Below are positions 54,132-59,364 of a stretch of DNA of 59,364 nucleotides, in pieces. Positions within the stretch are counted from its first letter, which is position 1, and each line of letters starts with the position of its first letter. The notes beneath the pieces are model-generated. The model worked only from the letters and a program-made list of their open reading frames with translations. It was not told the DNA's origin and did no database searches. This stretch comes from Acetobacter lovaniensis (GTDB taxonomy: Bacteria > Pseudomonadota > Alphaproteobacteria > Acetobacterales > Acetobacteraceae): the NCBI RefSeq assembly GCF_014207635.1, contig NZ_JACHIE010000017.1:1-59364 (forward strand), read 5' to 3'. A program made the position numbers and the translations under genes.

Positions 54132-55471
54132 GTGAGAGCAGCGGGACAAAGCTCAGCCAGTCTCTCGGTGCCTTCCATTTGTGGGGGATTGCCGTCGGAC
54201 TTGTCATTTCTGGCGAGTATTTTGGCTGGAGTTACGGGTGGGGAACGGCCGGAACGCTCGGATTTCTGGTGGCCACCGTTTTTGTGGCTTTGATGTACAC
54301 GGCCTTTATCTTCAGTTTTACAGAACTGACGTGCTCCATCCCGCATGCAGGTGGCCCTTTTGCCTACAGCTTTCGGGCATTGGGGCGCTGGGGCGGGCTG
54401 ATTGCTGGCCTTGCAACCCTGATCGAGTTTATTTTTGCGCCACCAGCCATTGCACTGGCTATTGGCGCTTACCTGAACGTCCAGTTCCCCGGGCTTTCTC
54501 CCAAGGTGGCAGCTCTGGGTGCGTATCTGGTGTTCATGACGCTCAACATCGTAGGCGTGCATATTGCAGCAACCTTTGAGCTGTTTATTACTATTGCCGC
54601 CATTGTTGAGCTTCTGGTGTTCATGGGGGTTGTGGCGCCAGCCTTTACATGGGACCATTTTCTGGCAGATGGCTGGGGTGGGGCTCCCCATTTTGGCTGG
54701 CAGGCGTTGGGCGGTATTTTTGCAGCCATGCCTTTTGCCATCTGGTTTTTTCTGGCCGTGGAAGGTGTCGCCATGGCTGCGGAAGAAGCGCGCGAACCCC
54801 GCCGCTCCATTCCCATTGCATATATTGCTGGTATTCTTACCCTTGTAATGCTTGCTTTTGGCGTCATGATTTTTGCTGGTGGTGTGGGTGACTGGCATAC
54901 CCTGTCCAACCTGAATGATCCCTTGCCACAGGCCATGAAGCAGGTTGTGGGCGCGCATAGTGGCTGGCTGCACATGCTGGTCTGGCTGGGGCTGTTTGGG
55001 CTTGTGGCCTCCTTGCATGGGATTATCATGGGGTATGCACGCCAGATGTTTGCTCTTGCCCGTGCCGGGTTCCTGCCGGAAGTTCTGGGGCGGCTGCATC
55101 CGCATTTTAAAACCCCGTATGTGGCAACACTGGCGGGCGGTGCCATCGGAATTGCTGCTATTTTCTCCGATGATCTGATCCGCATTCAGGGGCAGTCACT
55201 GACCGCCACGCTGGTCACCATGTCCGTCTTTGGCGCGTTGACCATGTATATGCTGAGCATGATCAGCCTGTTCCGTCTGCGTCGGACCGAACCCACGCTG
55301 GTGCGTAGCTACAAGGCCCCACTTTATCCCGTTCTGCCGGGCTTTGCCCTTGTCGCGGCGTTGATTGCCCTCGCTGTCGTAATTTATTACAACATCGAAA
55401 TATTTTTTATCTATTCAACTATGATGTTGGTTTGTACAGTATTCTTCATGAGTAAGTTCAAAAAAGAATGA
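54128..55471 (+). CDS. eat: Ethanolamine permease (APC superfamily)
   Basis: The 447-residue membrane protein with ~12 helices has the APC first-helix signature in LWGIAVGLVISGEYFGWSYG, then LTCSIPHAGGPFAYSFRALG and VEGVAMAAEEAREPRRSIP, typical of the Eat ethanolamine importers of Proteobacteria. It overlaps eutC by ATGA. With eutBC it forms a minimal ethanolamine utilisation operon: import and deamination, leaving acetaldehyde for general aldehyde dehydrogenases. Confidence 0.9.
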   Translation: MSESSGTKLSQSLGAFHLWGIAVGLVISGEYFGWSYGWGTAGTLGFLVATVFVALMYTAFIFSFTELTCSIPHAGGPFAYSFRALGRWGGLIAGLATLIEFIFAPPAIALAIGAYLNVQFPGLSPKVAALGAYLVFMTLNIVGVHIAATFELFITIAAIVELLVFMGVVAPAFTWDHFLADGWGGAPHFGWQALGGIFAAMPFAIWFFLAVEGVAMAAEEAREPRRSIPIAYIAGILTLVMLAFGVMIFAGGVGDWHTLSNLNDPLPQAMKQVVGAHSGWLHMLVWLGLFGLVASLHGIIMGYARQMFALARAGFLPEVLGRLHPHFKTPYVATLAGGAIGIAAIFSDDLIRIQGQSLTATLVTMSVFGALTMYMLSMISLFRLRRTEPTLVRSYKAPLYPVLPGFALVAALIALAVVIYYNIEIFFIYSTMMLVCTVFFMSKFKKE

Positions 55472-55518
55472 GCCGTAGCCACAAGATATAGTTTCTTTAT
55501 TGGATTAGGATTGTTGAG

Positions 55519-57012
55519 ATGCGTAAAAACTTTGTTCAGGAAGTTCACTTCCTTCTTGCGGCATGTGTATCTGGTGGCTCGTTGCTTGCATCGTATGCCC
55601 ATGCAGCAGAAACTACGGTTGCTCCCGTGTCCCTGAACTCCGCTCAGGTTGTTAACGCACCTATCAGCACACCGCCTGAAGCGGAAAAAGCCGCAGGCAC
55701 GCCTTCTGATGGCGAGGAAGTTCCCGCTGGTGTGAGCAGCGAAGATGATGCGATGAAGCCCACCGTGGGCAATCTCTTTCATCCCAAAGCCGGGCAGACA
55801 CCCACTTACTGGCAGGGGCTGGAGGCACATGTGTCGGTTGAAGGGGGTGTCACCGGTAACCCATGGACACGCTCGGGCCGCAACTTTGCGCAGTATTACA
55901 CGGACCGCGCCAACACGGCGACCCTTAACCAGATCATGGGCTCCATCTCCCATCCTGTTACGTCTGTTGGCAAAGGTTATGGTCTGGGGTTTGTGTTTGA
56001 AGCCATGTATGGCTCGGATGCACGCTTTGACCCGACCCTTGGCATGGGCTCAGGCTCCTTGCATGGCCTGTACCAGTGGGCACCTACGCAGGCCCATATA
56101 GATGCCCATCTACCATGGATTTTCAAACGTGGGATTGATGTCCAGATCGGTCAGATGTACGGCATCATGGGGGCAGAGGGTACGCCGGCACAGGCTCGTC
56201 CGTTTTACACCTACAATTACGCGTCCGATTATATCGTGCCGTTTGAAACGGTTGGTGTTCTGGCCACCATGCATCTGACCCAGCACATGGACTGGATCCT
56301 TGGGGTGGATGCCGGGAACTCCACAACCTTTGGTTCTTCGGGGAACAACAACAAGCCTAAAGGGTATTTTGGTTTTGCATGGAACAAGCTGCTTGATGGC
56401 AAGCTGGATATGCACGCCATCGGTCATTTTGGCCCACAGGGCAACAATGGCCGCCAGATACAGTCCGCTGAAGGCTGGCTGAGCGCTGGTCTGGGCAAGT
56501 CCGCCAACAGCCTGATGCAGTATAACGGGGACTTCATGGCAACCTATCATGTGAATGATAAGATGACGGTTTCCGTCAACGGCACCTATCTGCATGATGA
56601 TGCCTTGCGTGACGATGTTTATGGTGTCAGCACTTACTTTTCCTATGCCTTTCACCCGTGGCTGACCCTGAACGCCCGTGGCGAGATTTTTCGGGATAAT
56701 GCGGGCATGGTTATTGCTGAATATTCCAGCTTTAACTCTTTTACGCAGTATCTGAGCAACAAGCCGTATCCCTACTACAGCGCCCCGGCCACAACTTATG
56801 GTGAACTCACGGTCGGCGTAACGTATAAGCCGGAGTTCATTAACAAAAAGCTGGCTCTGGGTGGTTTTATTATCCGGCCTGAAGTCCGTCTGGATAAATC
56901 GCTCAACGGCACACACCCTTTCAATCAGGCTGGCACTGTTGCTAACCCGGTCGTTAACAACGGCACAAACAATATGTTCTGGTTCAGTTGTGATGCAACC
57001 TGGGCGTTCTGA
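55519..57012 (+). CDS. Outer-membrane beta-barrel porin (BBP2/OmpL-like)
   Basis: The 497-residue protein has a signal peptide (VHFLLAACVSGGSLLASYAH, ending AHA), a Glu/Pro-rich ~60-residue linker, then a beta-barrel with many aromatic/glycine strands: VEGGVTGNPWTRSGRNFAQY, DVQIGQMYGIMGAEGT, YSAPATTYGELTVGV. The C-terminal residue is Phe. This is the pattern of OmpL-like porin-2 proteins, which pass small solutes. It starts 47 bp after the ethanolamine permease but probably has its own promoter; the substrate is unknown. A good terminator follows. Confidence 0.78.
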   Translation: MRKNFVQEVHFLLAACVSGGSLLASYAHAAETTVAPVSLNSAQVVNAPISTPPEAEKAAGTPSDGEEVPAGVSSEDDAMKPTVGNLFHPKAGQTPTYWQGLEAHVSVEGGVTGNPWTRSGRNFAQYYTDRANTATLNQIMGSISHPVTSVGKGYGLGFVFEAMYGSDARFDPTLGMGSGSLHGLYQWAPTQAHIDAHLPWIFKRGIDVQIGQMYGIMGAEGTPAQARPFYTYNYASDYIVPFETVGVLATMHLTQHMDWILGVDAGNSTTFGSSGNNNKPKGYFGFAWNKLLDGKLDMHAIGHFGPQGNNGRQIQSAEGWLSAGLGKSANSLMQYNGDFMATYHVNDKMTVSVNGTYLHDDALRDDVYGVSTYFSYAFHPWLTLNARGEIFRDNAGMVIAEYSSFNSFTQYLSNKPYPYYSAPATTYGELTVGVTYKPEFINKKLALGGFIIRPEVRLDKSLNGTHPFNQAGTVANPVVNNGTNNMFWFSCDATWAF

Positions 57013-57052
57013 GGTTCATCCGCAGGATTGTTACTGGATAAGTCATCAGAAA

Positions 57053-57081
57053 GGCCTGCGGATATGTCCGCAGGCCCTTTT
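57053..57081 (+). terminator. Rho-independent terminator after the porin gene
   Basis: GGCCTGCGGA (57053-57062) pairs perfectly with TCCGCAGGCC (57067-57076) around a short loop, followed by CTTTTG. It lies 40 bp after the porin stop. Confidence 0.88.
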
Positions 57082-57203
57082 GTCGATAAAATAAATTTTA
57101 TTCCGGGGCGTCGGGTCGTTTCAGGTGGCTGTGCCGAAGAGGCGTATCAAATCCAGTCTTCGTAGCCGTATTGTCTGCAACATGATGCCAGTAAGACGAT
57201 TGC

Positions 57204-57653
57204 CTAAAACGAATCAATTTTGAAATAAAGACGTGAAATCTGACCGGAGAGATGGGCACCATGGGTGCTGCCGGAGAAAGACATATCAACCCCCTTGGCA
57301 TTTTCCATCACAATCCCGGCAGGACCGGAGCCTACGGCAACGTCTCCGCCAACGGTCCAGTAAGTCCCCTCAAAGTCCTGCAGACGCGCAAGGTTGCTAA
57401 CGCAGCCAGTGCCGGTAACCGTTGCGCTACCAAGGGCAAGGGCACCACCTCCCTTGACCGATATGGGGTAACGCTGCCCGCCATATGTCAGCGTTCCATG
57501 TCCCCACATGTAACCAATGGCCGCGCCTACTTCCTTCATGGAGATTTCAATCTGCCCATCGGATGCGGTATCGCACGCGGTCTTGGCCATGGCCTGCCCA
57601 CATAGGGTCGAGGCCACAATAAGGGAAACAACACCGGAGCGAAAAAAGGACAT
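57204..57653 (-). CDS. Exported protein of unknown function (EipA/DUF1134-like pattern)
   Basis: From ATG 57653 the protein has ~149 residues, with a signal peptide FRSGVVSLIVASTLCGQAMA, then a glycine-rich beta domain: GYMWGHGTLTYGGQRYPISV, GSATVTGTGCVSNLARLQDF, GTYWTVGGDVAVGSGPAGIV and a C-terminal LYFKIDSF. The G-x-G-x-L-x-Y-x-G-x-x-Y-P pattern recalls the DUF1134/EipA-type periplasmic proteins of Alphaproteobacteria, but this is by eye only. ATG 57695 is an alternative, longer start; neither has a good Shine-Dalgarno. It is flanked by independent transcription units. Confidence 0.6.
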   Translation of the reverse strand: MSFFRSGVVSLIVASTLCGQAMAKTACDTASDGQIEISMKEVGAAIGYMWGHGTLTYGGQRYPISVKGGGALALGSATVTGTGCVSNLARLQDFEGTYWTVGGDVAVGSGPAGIVMENAKGVDMSFSGSTHGAHLSGQISRLYFKIDSF

Positions 57654-57874
57654 GAACAGAACTGCCAGACGTCTGGAAAGTGAAGAAAATGACATGTCAT
57701 GGAAAGAGCAAAAGGGCAATGCCGAAACGTTGTAATAAACCCGTATTTTAACGGTAACATGAGAACAGGTCAGGCAGTGCGCTTCAGGGGTTTTTGACGA
57801 CCGGACGACTCTTTCCTATTAGGGGCCTCTTTGTCGCGGAAATTTTCAGTCAGAACGGGAGAGGAATTACGCCG

Positions 57875-59131
57875 ATGGCAGCTGCTACGCAGTTCGGAAA
57901 TACCAGACGGCGGACATACGCCATCCTTGTCGCTCTCGGTTTGGGAATTGTATGCGGGCTGTCCATCCATGTCTGGGCACCCGCATATATCGGTGCGGCA
58001 GAACAGGCATCAACATTGCTGACCGGGCTGTTCCTCAGGCTGATTCGTATGGTCATCGCGCCGCTTGTGTTTGCCACGCTGGTCAGCGGCATAGGCAAGC
58101 TGGGGGACGATACGCTGGTTCTGCGTGTCGGCGGCAAGGTTATCCTCTGGTTTCTGGCCATGTCCTTTATCTCACTCACCATCGGGTTGCTGGCGGCCAA
58201 TATTTTGCGACCGGGAGCCGGGTTCACCGCACCGCTTCCGGCGGATATCGGCTCCCTCAGGCACGCCTTCCAGCCAGTCGATTTTGTCTTGCATATCGTG
58301 CCGACCAGTATTCTGGATGCAATGTCACGGAATGACATTCTCCAGATTGTTGTTTTTTCGGTTCTGTTCGGGGTGTCTTTGCCTGCGGCGGGCAAGGCTG
58401 GCAAAACCATGCTCTCATGGTCGGAGGAACTGGCCCATATCATGCTGCGCATGACCGATATGGTCATGGTTCTGGCTCCGATTGCCGTCTTTGGCTCCAT
58501 CATGGGGAGCCTTGCTCATAGTGGGCCGGAAATGATGATGCATTTCGGGCGCTTTCTGCTCCAGTTCTATGGAACGATCATGACCTTATGGGTTGTGCTG
58601 ACCTTTATTACCTTCTGTGTCATCGGGCCCAGGGTCAAGGAGTTGATTCAGGAGCTGGTGCAGCCTGTCATCCTTGGTTTTGCAACGGCCAGTAGTGAGT
58701 CTGTTTACCCGCTGCTACTTGAGCGGCTGGAAAATTTTGGTGTGCCGTCCCGCATTGCGGGGTTTGTTCTGCCCTTGGGCTATAGCTTCAATCTGGATGG
58801 GTCCATCCTGTTCCAGTCTTTCGGCGCCATCTTTATCGCGCAGGCTTACGGTATTCACCTGCCGTGGACACAGCAGGCACTGATGGTGCTTGTCATGATG
58901 CTGAGCAGCAAAGGCATTGCGGGGGTGCCACGGGCGTCTCTTGTCACGCTGGTCGCTGTCCTGCCGCAGTTCGGCCTGCCTGAAGCGGGCATTGCCCTTA
59001 TTCTGGGGATTGATCATTTCCTCGACATGGCGCGCACGGCTACCAATGTGCTGGGCAATGGCTACGCGGCAGCCGTGTCCGCCAAATGGGAGGGCGTTTT
59101 GTCCGAAGGCCCGACCGAAGACGTTATCTGA
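57875..59131 (+). CDS. Dicarboxylate/amino acid:cation symporter (DAACS family)
   Basis: This 418-residue inner-membrane carrier resembles GltP/DctA. Helix 1 is YAILVALGLGIVCGLSIHVW, followed by LFLRLIRMVIAPLVFATLVS, the serine-rich re-entrant loop FATASSESVYPLLLERLENF, PLGYSFNLDGSILFQSFGA, and the second hairpin and cation site with SSKGIAGVPRAS and DHFLDMARTATNVLGNGYAA. It imports C4-dicarboxylates or Glu/Asp with protons or sodium. ATG 57875 is taken, with GAGAGGA upstream, rather than the frame start 27 codons earlier. Confidence 0.92.
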   Translation: MAAATQFGNTRRRTYAILVALGLGIVCGLSIHVWAPAYIGAAEQASTLLTGLFLRLIRMVIAPLVFATLVSGIGKLGDDTLVLRVGGKVILWFLAMSFISLTIGLLAANILRPGAGFTAPLPADIGSLRHAFQPVDFVLHIVPTSILDAMSRNDILQIVVFSVLFGVSLPAAGKAGKTMLSWSEELAHIMLRMTDMVMVLAPIAVFGSIMGSLAHSGPEMMMHFGRFLLQFYGTIMTLWVVLTFITFCVIGPRVKELIQELVQPVILGFATASSESVYPLLLERLENFGVPSRIAGFVLPLGYSFNLDGSILFQSFGAIFIAQAYGIHLPWTQQALMVLVMMLSSKGIAGVPRASLVTLVAVLPQFGLPEAGIALILGIDHFLDMARTATNVLGNGYAAAVSAKWEGVLSEGPTEDVI

Positions 59132-59163
59132 GAGCCAGGCGACAGCGCGTGAAGAGATAGGAG

Positions 59164-59188
59164 CGGGCTGTGAGGCCCGTTTTTATTT
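59164..59188 (+). terminator. Terminator after the symporter gene
   Basis: CGGGC (59164-59168) pairs with GCCCG (59175-59179) over a six-base loop, followed by TTTTTATTTT. It lies 33 bp after the symporter stop. Confidence 0.75.
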
Positions 59189-59278
59189 TGTGTTAGGAAC
59201 GTTAATTTTCGGGAATGGCGGTTTTCTGGGGTTTTTTGTTTAGGTTATGATTTTGTTTCATTTTTTTTTTTTCTGCTG

Positions 59279-59306
59279 TTGACGGTATAGTGTTTGTGGG
59301 TATAGA
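59279..59306 (+). promoter_or_regulatory. Strong sigma-70-type promoter, possibly of an rRNA operon
   Basis: TTGACG (59279-59284) and TATAGA (59301-59306) are spaced by 16 bp, close to consensus, and a run of about 12 T lies just upstream like an UP element. The 58 bases that follow to the window end do not code and include a small inverted repeat CTTC-N8-GAAG (59311-59326). Such a strong promoter and non-coding leader would suit an rRNA operon beginning just beyond the window. The promoter is seen; the gene behind it is a guess. Confidence 0.5.
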
Positions 59307-59364
59307 AGCTGCTTCACCGAGACGAAGTGATCTTGGCGGTTTCGGAAGTTTCTGCTAAGGTTTT

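Overview
The window looks like chromosomal DNA from an acetic acid bacterium or a close relative (Alphaproteobacteria, Acetobacteraceae). This is inferred from the GC-rich codon use of most genes, a PhyR/NepR/EcfG general stress locus, a complete glycerol cluster (glpR-glpD-glpF-glpK), a cobalamin cluster, and several insertion-sequence remnants. No rRNA or tRNA gene lies inside the window. The species cannot be fixed from the sequence alone.

Left end (1-9.1 kb): a mobile, accessory region. An IS5-family transposase tail and a fragment resembling a polymorphic-toxin tip are followed by an intact 1.2-kb IS3-family element (IS407-like) next to an inverted remnant of a related copy. Then comes a visibly AT-rich block with four genes: aldo/keto reductase, APC permease and TauD-type Fe(II)/2-oxoglutarate dioxygenase on the minus strand, and a divergent TonB-dependent receptor. 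It closes with one IS3 and two IS5 remnants. The four genes make sense together as an acquired scavenging module: receptor and permease import the substrate, the dioxygenase cleaves it to an aldehyde, and the reductase removes the aldehyde. The substrate is unknown.

9.2-41.1 kb: mostly core genes. They are an exported RidA-like protein, an opp/dpp-type ABC transporter without a binding protein (its oppD is frameshifted near the C-terminus in a run of eight G), an ABC-F ATPase (uup), a general stress locus (phyR divergent from two EcfG-like sigma factors, nepR and an HWE/HisKA_2-type kinase), cydDC, an OmpA-like lipoprotein, recQ, the glp cluster, a PCuAC-like protein with a degenerate copper motif, nrdR-nusB-thiL, a divergent acyltransferase-like/SDR pair that may act in ceramide synthesis, and a succinate-semialdehyde dehydrogenase with a divergent AraC regulator. 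From 38.2 to 41.1 kb lies a small scrap heap of mobile DNA: an IS5 remnant, a methyltransferase/MmyB-type regulator pair, a VapC toxin pseudogene with an internal stop, and the tail of a tyrosine integrase.

41.2-55.5 kb: siroheme synthase (cysG), then corrin-ring genes cobG-H-I-J, cobK (opposite strand), cobL, a cobE-like gene and cobM, with cbiD opposite. The set mixes the aerobic marker CobG with the anaerobic-type CbiD in place of CobF. It is followed at once by an AraC regulator and divergent eutB-eutC-permease, whose enzyme needs adenosylcobalamin, so the neighbourhood links cofactor synthesis to its user.

Right end (55.5-59.4 kb): an outer-membrane porin, a small exported protein of unknown function, a dicarboxylate/amino-acid:cation symporter, and a strong consensus promoter with a T-tract upstream, which may be the start of an rRNA operon just outside the window.
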